Below are positions 6,930 to 18,508 of a stretch of DNA of 64,000 nt, piece after piece. The stretch's first letter is position 1. Every line of letters starts with the position of its first letter. The notes beneath the pieces are model-generated. The model was given only the letters and a program-made list of their open reading frames with translations. It was not told where the DNA came from and did no database searches. Position numbers and translations under genes: made by a program. Origin of the DNA: Streptomyces sp. CGMCC 4.7035 (GTDB taxonomy: Bacteria > Actinomycetota > Actinomycetes > Streptomycetales > Streptomycetaceae); contig NZ_CP134053.1 of assembly GCF_031583065.1 (NCBI RefSeq), forward strand, positions 3,286,001-3,350,000. Direction: 5' to 3'.

Positions 6930-8597
6930 TCAGGCGCTCGCCACGTCCACGAACACCGGGTTCGAGTAGAACCACGTGTCGGCCCACGGGTCACCGTTGC
7001 CGGGCTCGTGCGGGACCGGGCCGTGCGGGTCGACCGAGGCGCCGAGATAGCCCGCACCGTGCCGGTTGCCGTCGCTGCCGCGCAGCCGGACGTAGAAGGA
7101 CTCGTCCCCGGCGGTCAGCGGGATGCGCAGGGTGTACGTCCCCGTCCGGCCCGTCACGTCCGCCGTGTGGACGACCTGGGTGCCGGGCGCCCGCCACGCG
7201 TCCCGGTCGGCCACCGGGCCCCGCACCGCGCCCCTGATGACGTCCACGTGCGCCAACGCGGGAAGGATCCCTTGCGGGTTGGGCCGCGAGGCAGACGTCA
7301 CCGTCACATACAGCGTGAGCCTCTCGCCCTTGCGCACCCGCAGCCGGCCGCCGAGCGTGACGCCGCGCCCCGAGTCGCAGTCCCGCCCCAGCCGCACGTC
7401 GAGCCCGTCGAGCAGATGCCCGTGGTCGAGCCAGACCCGGCCCGCGCGCAGGCCCGCCATCACCGCCCGGTAGCCGTAGCGGGTGACACCGACGTGGGTG
7501 CGGCTGAACTGGCCGGGCCAGAAGTCGCTCCCCGGCTGCGGGGTGTCGGTGTCGACCGGGTCGGGCAGCTTGCCGGTGTTGTCGAAGTTCCGGCCGGGCG
7601 GCCAGTCGCCGTTCTTCCAGGTGTCGAAGACGATCCGGTGGGCGTCGGAGTTGGTGGTGATGGAGAACAGCCTGCCCTCGGCGAGCAGGGAGTCCCACAG
7701 GCCGCCGACGGTGGCGGTCGCCCAGTCGAAACCGCCGTAGGTGAGATAGGCGTCCGCCGGGTACCCCGCCCAGGAGTTGGCGGACGGCTTGTTCTCGTAC
7801 TCGCCGCGGATCGACGTCGCGCCGCGCCGGCCGGGGAGGGCCGCGCCCTGGGCGCCGGGCGCCCCCTCCATGCCGATCATGATCTCGGGTGCCGCGTCCC
7901 GCCAGTTGCGCATCTCGTGCGGGGAGTCGATGCCCAGGCGCATGGGGTGGTTGGCGAGGACCAGTACGTCGTCGACGTAGCCGGTGCGGCGCTGCTCGGC
8001 CAGCCACTGGATGGCCTTGACCGCGTGAGCCTCGTTGCGGGCCGTGTTCGCGTTGTCAGGAGCGCCGTCGGTGTAGCCGAGCAGCTTGCCGTCGTAGTCA
8101 CTCTCGAACCGCGTGAGGAGGTCCACCTCGTGCGGCCCGGGCGCGGCGAAGACCGTGCAGTGCTCGGCGGCCGGGATGTACCACTCCAGCCCCTGGAAGA
8201 TGAGCTGGCGCGGGTTCTCGGCCCGCGCCTTGAGGATCTCCTCGTGCTCCAGCGGGGCGCCGTACTTGGCGTGCCCGAAGTTGGAGTGCTCGGTGAACAC
8301 CATCCAGTCGAGGCCGTATTCGGCACCCGCGGCGGCCAGCTGGGAGAACGTGTACTTCGCGTCGTGGCTGTAGACGGAGTGGATGTGGTGGTCGCCGACG
8401 AGGTAGGCGAGGCGGGGATCGTCGCCGCCGAAGCCCCGCTGCGCGGCGACCGCGGGTGCAGCGGCCGAACCGAGGGTGAGGGCCGCGCCGAACAGTCCGG
8501 CACGACGCAGGAGTTGGCGACGGGAGACGCCCTGGGCGTCGAGGGCGGCGGGGGAGACGGACGGGTCGGCCCAGGCGGGCAGCTGCTGCTCGGTCAT
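6930..8597 (-). CDS. Tat-exported PHP-domain phosphoesterase
   Basis: A 555-residue protein with an N-terminal Tat signal (SRRQLLRRAGLFGAALTL, ending AVAAQ near residue 53). A PHP-type metallohydrolase domain follows: GDHHIHSVYSHDAKYT supplies the first metal ligands, WMVFTEHSNFGH a second set, and ANHPMRL and TTNSDAH the later histidines and aspartate. The last 150 residues form a beta-rich module (LRVRKGERLTLYVTVTSA). The exported form suggests hydrolysis of phosphate esters outside the cell rather than the DNA-repair or histidine-biosynthesis roles of cytosolic PHP proteins. It is the last gene of the leftward glycan operon, 25 bp after the calcineurin-like phosphoesterase gene. Confidence 0.82.
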   Translation of the reverse strand: MTEQQLPAWADPSVSPAALDAQGVSRRQLLRRAGLFGAALTLGSAAAPAVAAQRGFGGDDPRLAYLVGDHHIHSVYSHDAKYTFSQLAAAGAEYGLDWMVFTEHSNFGHAKYGAPLEHEEILKARAENPRQLIFQGLEWYIPAAEHCTVFAAPGPHEVDLLTRFESDYDGKLLGYTDGAPDNANTARNEAHAVKAIQWLAEQRRTGYVDDVLVLANHPMRLGIDSPHEMRNWRDAAPEIMIGMEGAPGAQGAALPGRRGATSIRGEYENKPSANSWAGYPADAYLTYGGFDWATATVGGLWDSLLAEGRLFSITTNSDAHRIVFDTWKNGDWPPGRNFDNTGKLPDPVDTDTPQPGSDFWPGQFSRTHVGVTRYGYRAVMAGLRAGRVWLDHGHLLDGLDVRLGRDCDSGRGVTLGGRLRVRKGERLTLYVTVTSASRPNPQGILPALAHVDVIRGAVRGPVADRDAWRAPGTQVVHTADVTGRTGTYTLRIPLTAGDESFYVRLRGSDGNRHGAGYLGASVDPHGPVPHEPGNGDPWADTWFYSNPVFVDVASA

Positions 8598-8622
8598 GGC
8601 TCTCTTTCGAAAATTCCGGAAC

Positions 8623-10464
8623 TCAGCGGTTCATGAAGGAGGAGACGGGCAGCGCCCGTTCGACAACGCGGACATCGCCGAGCCGGCCGTGCAGGATCTG
8701 GTCGATCGTGCCCGCGTACTCATAGCCGCCGAGCAGCCAGGGCAGCCCGACCGAGGTGATCCCGACGGCAGCCTCCCTGGGGTTGCGGACGACCGGGCAG
8801 CCTTCGACATACAGCGTGGTGTGCGTACCGTCATTGACGACCGCGAGGTGCCACCAGGTCTCCAGCGGTGTCTCCTGACCCCAGTTGGTGGCGATGCCCT
8901 CCTGGTTGATCGGGCGCATCGCCCACTGCGGCTCCCGGTCGTTGGACAGGGACAGTGTGGCGAGGGGCTCGTCGGGGTCGTCGGCGGTCTTGCCGGCCGC
9001 GCCGCCCGTGCCGGTGCGGCTGACGATGCCCGACCAGGCGTGGTGCGAGGGGTCCCAGTCGGCGGGAAGGCGGTAGAACGCCTCGATGGTGTAACCGTTC
9101 CTGAACGTGGCCGAGTCGATCGGCGCACCGTCGACCGTGCGCAGGTACGCGCCCTTCAGCGGGGACTTGTAGCCCTGGAACTCCAGGCTGCCGTGGCCGG
9201 GCTGGTCGGGATGGTGGTCCGAGGACCAGGTCAGCGAGCCGCCGTTCACGGTGATCAGCGTGAGGTCGTTGCCGCGCCCGGACACATCGCGGACCGTGCC
9301 GGTGACGGCGGCGCCGTCGTCGTGGCCGTCGAAGCGCCAGTACGCCACCGTGCCGGGTATGAGGACTTTCGAGGCGGGCCGCGACGGGCGCGCGGGCACC
9401 GGGGCGAAGCCGGCGAAGCGCTCGGCGAAGTCGATCTCCACCGAGAACCGGTCGGCGTCACCGCTCAGCTCGATCTCCTGCCGCTCCAGCTCGTTCAGGC
9501 CCTTCGCGGCCCGGCCGAGGATCCATGGGGAGACCGTCTCCACGTCGATGACGTCGCGGTCCAGGTCGAAGCGGTACAGACGGATCATCGCTGCGCCACC
9601 GAAGTACCTGTTCTGATAGTTCGTCAGGTGCAGGTGGACGTCGTTGCCCGCCGCGTTCTTGCGGGTCGCCCGGGCGGCAGGCCAGTAGTGCCCGTTGAGG
9701 GTGAGGAAGATCTGGTCGTGGTCCTCGATCAGCCTGTCCCACAGCCGCTGCCCGTACGCCGACAGGGAGTCGTCCTCGGCGACCAGCTCGTGCGTGGTGA
9801 GGATGACGGGCGTCCTCGGGTGCCGGGCGAGAACGTCCTCGGCCCATGCGTACCCCTGCGCTGACAGCCGCCAGTTCAGTGCGAGCACCATCCACTCCCG
9901 CCCGGCGGCCCGGAAGAGGTGGAAGGTGTTGTAGCCGTCCGCGGAGGCACCCCCGAAGGTCGCCCTGTCCTTGAACCGCTGCGGGCCGAAGGTCTCCAGG
10001 TACGGCGTCGAGCCGCGCTGGTCGTCGGTCGACGACCGCACGTCGTGGTTGCCCGCCAGCACGCTGTAGCCGACGCCCCGCCGGTCCAGCAGCTCGAACG
10101 CCTCCCCGATGGCGGCGAACTCCGCGTCCGCGCCGTTCTGCGTGAGGTCGCCGAGGTGGGAGAGGAAGACGATGTTCTCGTCCTTGCCGTGCTCCAGGAG
10201 GTAGCGCAGGGACGCCTCGACCGGCGCCTTGTCGATGCTCGGCCCGTCGAACAGGTACTGCGTGTCGGGCATCACGGCGAGCGTGAAGCGGCGGCCGTCC
10301 GGGTCGGGGCGCCACCTGCCTGGGGTGGCCGCCTCGGCGGCGACCGGAAGCGCGAGCCCGGCCGTCGCGGCGGCACCGAGCAGCGCGGTCGCTCTGAGGA
10401 AACCACGGCGTCCGGCGCCGGCCTGCGCGGCCTCGCCCTGGGGGTGGTCATGCGAAGTGCACAC
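8623..10464 (-). CDS. Tat-exported calcineurin-like phosphoesterase with LamG domain
   Basis: A 613-residue exported enzyme started at GTG 10464, which has GGAG 6-9 bp upstream. The twin-arginine signal is GRRGFLRATALLG near residue 19. The metallophosphoesterase core shows the ordered motifs VMPDTQY, SHLGDLTQNG, AGNHDVR, THELV and NGHYW, covering the dinuclear metal ligands. From about residue 375 a concanavalin-like LamG/laminin fold follows (VAYWRFDG ... WWHLAVVNDGTHTTLYVEG), usually a carbohydrate- or surface-binding module. It sits 43 bp after the beta-galactosidase gene. Its combination with sugar uptake genes suggests removal of phosphate from glycans or polyol phosphates outside the cell, but the substrate is unknown. 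Confidence 0.87.
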   Translation of the reverse strand: MCTSHDHPQGEAAQAGAGRRGFLRATALLGAAATAGLALPVAAEAATPGRWRPDPDGRRFTLAVMPDTQYLFDGPSIDKAPVEASLRYLLEHGKDENIVFLSHLGDLTQNGADAEFAAIGEAFELLDRRGVGYSVLAGNHDVRSSTDDQRGSTPYLETFGPQRFKDRATFGGASADGYNTFHLFRAAGREWMVLALNWRLSAQGYAWAEDVLARHPRTPVILTTHELVAEDDSLSAYGQRLWDRLIEDHDQIFLTLNGHYWPAARATRKNAAGNDVHLHLTNYQNRYFGGAAMIRLYRFDLDRDVIDVETVSPWILGRAAKGLNELERQEIELSGDADRFSVEIDFAERFAGFAPVPARPSRPASKVLIPGTVAYWRFDGHDDGAAVTGTVRDVSGRGNDLTLITVNGGSLTWSSDHHPDQPGHGSLEFQGYKSPLKGAYLRTVDGAPIDSATFRNGYTIEAFYRLPADWDPSHHAWSGIVSRTGTGGAAGKTADDPDEPLATLSLSNDREPQWAMRPINQEGIATNWGQETPLETWWHLAVVNDGTHTTLYVEGCPVVRNPREAAVGITSVGLPWLLGGYEYAGTIDQILHGRLGDVRVVERALPVSSFMNR

Positions 10465-10507
10465 GTGTGCTCCGTGGGAAGTGACAGGGGAGGGGAAGCG
10501 TGGGGGG

Positions 10508-13431
<2,924 letters not shown>

Positions 13432-13432
<1 letters not shown>

Positions 13433-14268
13433 CAACGGATGGCTCCCTTGCCGAGGTCGCCGATGATCTGCTTGGCGCCGATCGCGAAGACGATGAGCAG
13501 GGGGATGAGGGCGAGCAGTGCGCCGGTCATCACCATGCCGTAGTCCGTCGTGCCGTGGACGCCGTTGAGCTGGGACAGCGCCACCTGGAGGGTGACGTTG
13601 TCCGGGTTGGTGAGGGCGACCAGGGGCCAGGCGTAGTCGTTCCACTGGCCCATGAAGGTGAAGATGCCGAGGAAGGCGAGGCCCGGCCGGACCACCGGGA
13701 GGGCCACGTGCCAGTACTGGCGCAGGAAGTTCGCCCCGTCGATGCGCGAGGCGTCGAGGAGTTCGTCGTGGATCGCGCTCTTCATGTACTGGCGCATCCA
13801 GAAGATGCCGAAGGCGTTGGCCGCCGCCGGCACGATCAGCGCCGTCATCGAGCCGATCCAGCCGATCTTCGCCATCATCACGAACTGCGGGATGATCGCC
13901 AGCTGCGTCGGCACCATGAAGATCACCATCAGCAGCGCGAACAGCGCCCTGCGGCCCGGGAAGTCGAACTTGGCGAAGACGAACGCGGCCAGCGAGTCGA
14001 AGAACAGGACCAGGAAGGTCACCGCCGACGCCACCAGCAGCGAGTTGAACATCGAACGGAAGAAGTCGATGTTGTCGAAGAGGCTGCGGACGTTCTTGAG
14101 GAAGTGCGAGCCGGGCAGCAGCTTCGGCGGGTACGAGAAGATCTCGGTCGACGTGTGGGTCGACATGATGACGGCCCAGTAGAACGGGAAGGCCGACAGC
14201 AGGAGTCCGACGACGAGTACGGCGTGCAGCGCGATGCCCCGGCTGCGGGTTCCCTTGATGGATGCCAT
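13432..14268 (-). CDS. Sugar ABC transporter permease, MalG type
   Basis: A 278-residue inner-membrane permease with six predicted transmembrane helices. The coupling (EAA) loop reads DASRIDGANFLRQYWHVALP near residue 175. It belongs to the CUT1 carbohydrate uptake group and would pair with the upstream permease and the lipoprotein at 15240-16535. Its stop overlaps the beta-galactosidase ATG by one base. No ATPase gene is in the operon. As for many Streptomyces CUT1 systems, a shared ATPase such as MsiK encoded elsewhere probably energises it. Confidence 0.94.
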
Positions 14269-14283
14269 GGTGTCCAGGCCTCC

Positions 14284-15240
14284 CTAGTCTTCGCCCCGGC
14301 GCCGCACCAGGCGCCAGTTGATGATCGAGAAGATGATGACGACGAGGAAGATCCCCCATGCCACGGCGGCGCCATAGCCGAAGTCGTTGTTGTCGAAGGT
14401 CTGCTGGAAGAAGTAGAGGACCATCGTGCGGCCCGCGTGATCCGGGCCGCCGGAGAACGTCGAGTCGTTCGAGGTGTTCTGCAGCAGCACCTGTGCCTCG
14501 GTGAAACTCTGCAGGCCGGTGACCGTCGAGACCACGAGCACGAACAGCAGGGTCGGCCGCAGCATCGGCAGCGTGATCCGGAAGAACGTCTGCAGGGGAC
14601 CGGCGCCGTCCACCCGCGCCGCCTCGTACAGCTCGCTCGGGATGGTCTGCAGACCGGCGAGGAAGATGATCGCGTTGTAGCCGGTCCACTGCCAGGTCAT
14701 CAGCGTCGCGATGGCGACCTTGATGCCCCACGGCGTGTTCAGCCACGCCACCTGGTCCAGGCCCACCGCCTGCAACAGGGCGTTCGCCAGGCCGAAGTTG
14801 GTGGAGAAGACCGAGCCGAAGACGATCGCGATGGCGACGACCGAGGTCACGTTCGGGAGGAAGTAGGCGAAGCGGTAGACGTTCTTGAAGCGGACCGCCG
14901 AGTTGAGCATCACGGCCGTGACCATCGCCAGGAAGATCATGGGGAAGGTGGCCAGCGCCCAGATGATGATCGTGTTCCCGATCGAGCTCCAGAAGTCGCT
15001 GTCGCTCAGCAGGTACTGGTACTGCGACAGCCCCGCCCACTCCATCGAGCCGAGGCCGTCCCAGCGGTGGAAGGACAAGTAGAGCGAGAAGCCGACGGGG
15101 ATCAGACCGAAGGCGAGGAAGAGCAGATAGAACGGGGAGATCGCGACGTAGAGGTGCCAGTAGTTGCGAAAGCCGGTGCGGGGGCGGGCGGACGACGTCT
15201 GTTCCGCGATGACGGGAGGCTTCTCCAGGGCTGTGGCCAT
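14284..15240 (-). CDS. Sugar ABC transporter permease, MalF type
   Basis: A 318-residue CUT1 permease with six predicted helices after a short cytoplasmic tail. The EAA loop is YEAARVDGAGPLQTFFRITL near residue 205. The ATG at 15240 is preferred because GGTGAG lies 8 bp upstream and because it shares one base with the stop of the binding-protein gene. It forms a heterodimeric pore with the MalG-type permease that starts 15 bp downstream. The residue pattern does not identify the sugar. Confidence 0.94.
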   Translation of the reverse strand: MATALEKPPVIAEQTSSARPRTGFRNYWHLYVAISPFYLLFLAFGLIPVGFSLYLSFHRWDGLGSMEWAGLSQYQYLLSDSDFWSSIGNTIIIWALATFPMIFLAMVTAVMLNSAVRFKNVYRFAYFLPNVTSVVAIAIVFGSVFSTNFGLANALLQAVGLDQVAWLNTPWGIKVAIATLMTWQWTGYNAIIFLAGLQTIPSELYEAARVDGAGPLQTFFRITLPMLRPTLLFVLVVSTVTGLQSFTEAQVLLQNTSNDSTFSGGPDHAGRTMVLYFFQQTFDNNDFGYGAAVAWGIFLVVIIFSIINWRLVRRRGED

Positions 15241-16535
15241 CAGTAGCTCACCCCCAGGTGCTTCGCGATGCGCCGGCACTTGCTCATGGCGTCACTCCAG
15301 GCCTTGTCCGGGTCCTTGCCGAGGACGCCGACGTTCTTGATCTCGTCCTTGATGGGCTGCCCGAGCGCCACGTCGTACGGGCTGTTGTAGGCGACCGCGA
15401 TCTTCTGCGCGGCCGGTCCGAAGACGTCCGTCGTCACCTGACCGCCGAAGAAGGGGTCGGGCTCACGCAACTGCTTCATTCCGTAGGAGGCGGGGGTGGA
15501 GGGGAAGAGGCCCGCGTCGACGTAACCCGAGGCCTGGTTGGCCGCGTCGAGCATCCACGCGATGATCTCGAAGGCCTGCTCGGGCTCCCGGCACGCCTTG
15601 GTGATCGACAGGAACGAGCCGCCGTTGTTGGAGGGGCGCACCGGCATGTCGGCGATCCGCCACTTGCCCTTGGTCTTCGGGTTGCCGTTCTTGATGTCGT
15701 ACGTCGCCCAGGAGGCGCCGAGCTGACTGGGGAGCTTGCCGTCGTCCACCGCGGAGATCTGGTCCGGAGTGCCGGTGACGAGGTTCGAGACGATCCCGCG
15801 CCGCTTGGCCTCCACGGCCAGCGCCCAGGCGCGCCGCACATGCTCCTGGTCGCCGATGAAGTGCCGGTCCTTGTCGACGTACCGCTTGCTGCCCTGCTGC
15901 ACCGCGTTCTCGAAGACGCTGCTGACGTCGGTGAGCAGCGAGGTCCCCGGTATCCGCTTCTTGAGCCGCACACCCGCCGCGAAGAACTTCTCCCAGGTGT
16001 TCAACTCCTTGGAGACGTCGGCCGGTTCGTACGGCAGACCCGCCTTCCGGAACACCTCGTACTGGTAGAAGTGCGCGACCGGGCCGCAGTCGATGGGGAA
16101 GCCGACCATCGTGCCGTCGTCGGCGATGCCCTGGTCCCACTTCCATGGCAGGTACTGGCCCTTGTACTTGTCCGCGCCGAGGGTCCGCAGATCGATGAAC
16201 TGGTCGGCGTTGGGCAGGTAGGACGCCATGTCCTCGCCCTTGAGGCCCGCGATGTCGGGGATGTGGGCCCGGCCGGCCATCGTGGTGATCAGCTTGGACC
16301 GGTAGTAGCCGCCGATCTTGATGGCCTGTAGGTCGACTGTGCTGTCGTAGCGGGCCTTGGCCTTCTCGACGGCGGTGTCGCCGAGGCCGCCGTCCCAGTA
16401 CCACAGGACCATGTTCCGGCCGGTCGAGCCGGCCGGAACGGCACAGCCGGTCGCCAGGCCGCCGAGCGCCGTGGCGGCCGTACCGGCCAGGCCCGCGCGC
16501 AGCAGGCCTCTTCGTGAGAGCCGCACAGCTCCCAC
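15240..16535 (-). CDS. Sugar-binding lipoprotein of ABC transporter
   Basis: A 431-residue extracellular solute-binding protein of the family that includes MalE-like CUT1 receptors. The N-terminus has both a twin-arginine motif (SRRGLLRAGLAG) and a lipobox (LATGC, Cys near residue 31), so it is probably Tat-exported and lipid-anchored. The mature part carries the usual clefts (PDIAGLKGEDM, VGFPIDCGPVAHFY, NNGGSFLSITKACR). Its stop is fused to the start of the MalF-type permease, and the PfkB kinase gene ends 37 bp upstream. It is the specificity component of the glycan importer. Confidence 0.94.
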   Translation of the reverse strand: MGAVRLSRRGLLRAGLAGTAATALGGLATGCAVPAGSTGRNMVLWYWDGGLGDTAVEKAKARYDSTVDLQAIKIGGYYRSKLITTMAGRAHIPDIAGLKGEDMASYLPNADQFIDLRTLGADKYKGQYLPWKWDQGIADDGTMVGFPIDCGPVAHFYQYEVFRKAGLPYEPADVSKELNTWEKFFAAGVRLKKRIPGTSLLTDVSSVFENAVQQGSKRYVDKDRHFIGDQEHVRRAWALAVEAKRRGIVSNLVTGTPDQISAVDDGKLPSQLGASWATYDIKNGNPKTKGKWRIADMPVRPSNNGGSFLSITKACREPEQAFEIIAWMLDAANQASGYVDAGLFPSTPASYGMKQLREPDPFFGGQVTTDVFGPAAQKIAVAYNSPYDVALGQPIKDEIKNVGVLGKDPDKAWSDAMSKCRRIAKHLGVSY

Positions 16536-16572
16536 CGCCTTTCGGATCTTTTCGGGACTTACGTACGGGGGG

Positions 16573-17592
16573 TCAGTGCTGCCGGGCGGGCGGGGTGACG
16601 GGGGCGTACGTCACCGGCGGGCCCACGTCGGCGGGGATGCGGTCCGCCAGGAAGCCGTACGCACGCCGGAGACCGGGGTCGGTCAGCGAGCGCCACCAGC
16701 GGTCCACGCCGTACCAGCCGGGGGCCGCCAGCGCCCCGCCGTGGTGCCGCACGGACAGCCCGGCGGCGAGCACCGCGAACCGCAGCCGTTCCTCCAGCGG
16801 CCAGCCGCCGAGCGAGGCCGCCACGAAACTCGCGCCGAAGACGTCACCGGCGCCCGTCGCATCGAGGACATCGATGTCGAGCGCCGGGACCTCCGCGAAC
16901 TCGCCGGTCGTCTGGTCGACCGCGACGGCCCCGTCACCGCCGCGCGTGACCACCGCCACCGGCACCAGCTCGGCCAGCGCGCCGAGGGCCGCCACCGCGC
17001 TGTCGGTGCGGGTGTAGGCCATCGCCTCGGTCTCGTTGGGGAGGAAGGCGTGGCACAGGGCGAGCTGGTCGAGCAGGTCGGTGGACCACTGCTGGGTGGG
17101 GTCCCAGCCGACGTCGGCGTAGATACGGGTGCCGTTCGCGGCCGCCTTGGCGATCCACTCGCGTGGCTCGGCCTCGATGTGCACGAGGGCCGTGCGCGCC
17201 CCGGGCGGGTCGCCCATCAGCGCGTCCTGCGAGTACGGCGGTTCCTGGCCGTGGGTGACCAGGGCCCGGTCCTGACCGTGCGCGAGGGCGACGGTGACCG
17301 GGGTGGGCCAGCCGTCCGCCGTGCGGGAGAGAGTGAGGTCGACGCCCTCCTGGTGGTCGAGGACGTCACGGCAGTACTCGCCGTAGAAGTCGTCGCCGAA
17401 CACCGTGGCCAGCGAGGTCCGCAGACCGAACCGGGACGCGGCCACCGCCAGGTTGGCGATGCCGCCCGGGCCGCAGCCCATGCCGGCCGTCCAGATCTCC
17501 TCGCCCGGCGTCGGGGGCTTGCCCAGTCCGGTGAGGACGAGGTCGTAGAAGAGCAGCCCGGTCAGCAGCACATCGGGCCGGTCGTCGTCCAC
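16573..17592 (-). CDS. PfkB-family carbohydrate kinase
   Basis: A ribokinase/PfkB-fold sugar kinase that would phosphorylate an imported sugar with ATP. The glycine-rich GMGCGPGGIANLAVAA near residue 38 (from GTG 17592) binds sugar. DATGAGDVFGASFV near residue 245 is the PfkB signature with the catalytic aspartate and anion hole. GTG 17592 is chosen because GAGAGGA precedes it; an in-frame ATG at 17646 would add 18 residues but lacks a ribosome site. It is the first gene of the leftward operon and faces the DeoR gene. A PfkB kinase with GH4 and a CUT1 importer recalls the chitosan-oligosaccharide csn operon of S. coelicolor. Confidence 0.9.
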   Translation of the reverse strand: MDDDRPDVLLTGLLFYDLVLTGLGKPPTPGEEIWTAGMGCGPGGIANLAVAASRFGLRTSLATVFGDDFYGEYCRDVLDHQEGVDLTLSRTADGWPTPVTVALAHGQDRALVTHGQEPPYSQDALMGDPPGARTALVHIEAEPREWIAKAAANGTRIYADVGWDPTQQWSTDLLDQLALCHAFLPNETEAMAYTRTDSAVAALGALAELVPVAVVTRGGDGAVAVDQTTGEFAEVPALDIDVLDATGAGDVFGASFVAASLGGWPLEERLRFAVLAAGLSVRHHGGALAAPGWYGVDRWWRSLTDPGLRRAYGFLADRIPADVGPPVTYAPVTPPARQH

Positions 17593-17722
17593 GGATACGT
17601 CCTCTCGTTCGGTCTCCCGTCGGAAGAGCTCGTCAAAACTCTTCATTTCGTGACCGGAATCGTGCGCCGCCTCGCGAGATTGGTCAATAGCCGAGCAGAA
17701 GCGAGCATGGATTTGATTGAAG

Positions 17723-18508
17723 ATGACGAGTAGTGTTCATGTCGTGCTGGCAGAACGACGACACCAACTCATCCTGCGGGCCCTGCGCTCCGGCGGCCCC
17801 GCGGCCGTGACCGATCTCTCCGAGCAACTGGGCGTAAGCCCCGCCACGATCAGACGTGACCTGGTCAAACTCGAGGAGGACGGCCTGCTCACCCGCGTGC
17901 ACGGCGGCGCGGTCGCGGACGAGGGCGACCAGCCCTTCGCCGAGGTCGCCGAGGTGCGCGTGCCCGAGAAGGACGCGATAGCCGCACGCGCGGCGGCGAT
18001 GATCAAGGACGGTCAGTCGGTGCTCCTCGACATCGGCACCACCGCCTTCCGGCTCGCCCGCCAGCTGCACGGCCGCCGCCTCACCGTGATCACCAGCAAC
18101 CTGGTGGTCTACGAGGAGCTCGCCGACGACGAGGGCATCGAGCTGGTGCTGCTCGGCGGCATGGTCCGCCGCGAGTACCGCTCCCTGGTCGGCTTCCTCA
18201 CCGAGGACAACCTGCGCCAGCTGCACGCCGACTGGCTCTTCCTCGGCACCAGTGGGGTGCGTCCGGGCGGGCAGGTGATGGACACGACGGTCGTCGAGGT
18301 GCCGGTCAAGCGCGCCATGATCAAGGCCGGCGACAAGGTCGTGCTGCTGGCCGACGCGGCGAAGTTCCCGGGTACGGGAATGGCGAAGGTCTGCGGTCCC
18401 GAGGACCTGGACGTGGTGGTGACGAACGCGCCCGTGGACGCGGCGACCCGGTCCTCCCTGGAGGAGGCCGGCGTCGAGGTGGTCGTGGCAGGAAAGGTGC
18501 AAACGTGA
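17723..18508 (+). CDS. DeoR-family regulator of the glycan locus
   Basis: A DeoR-type repressor of about 261 residues. The N-terminal winged helix reads VTDLSEQLGVSPATIRRDLV, the DeoR signature. The C-terminal sugar-phosphate isomerase-like sensor has VLLDIGTTAFRLAR, ITSNLVV and LADAAKF. ATG 17723 is used, but GTG 17744 (starting at LAERRHQLI) is equally possible and would be nearly leaderless behind a TAGTGT -10-like hexamer at 17731. It is divergent from the kinase gene, with 130 bp between them. Its stop overlaps the GH4 start by four bases. It probably senses a phosphorylated sugar made by the kinase and controls both arms. Confidence 0.92.
   Translation: MTSSVHVVLAERRHQLILRALRSGGPAAVTDLSEQLGVSPATIRRDLVKLEEDGLLTRVHGGAVADEGDQPFAEVAEVRVPEKDAIAARAAAMIKDGQSVLLDIGTTAFRLARQLHGRRLTVITSNLVVYEELADDEGIELVLLGGMVRREYRSLVGFLTEDNLRQLHADWLFLGTSGVRPGGQVMDTTVVEVPVKRAMIKAGDKVVLLADAAKFPGTGMAKVCGPEDLDVVVTNAPVDAATRSSLEEAGVEVVVAGKVQT

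Noticed and set aside
13433..15040. Long leftward frame joined to the N-terminus of the beta-galactosidase
   Set aside because: It reads an alternative frame of the two permease genes. The GH2 family begins at ATG 13432, which also gives the one-base stop/start overlap.
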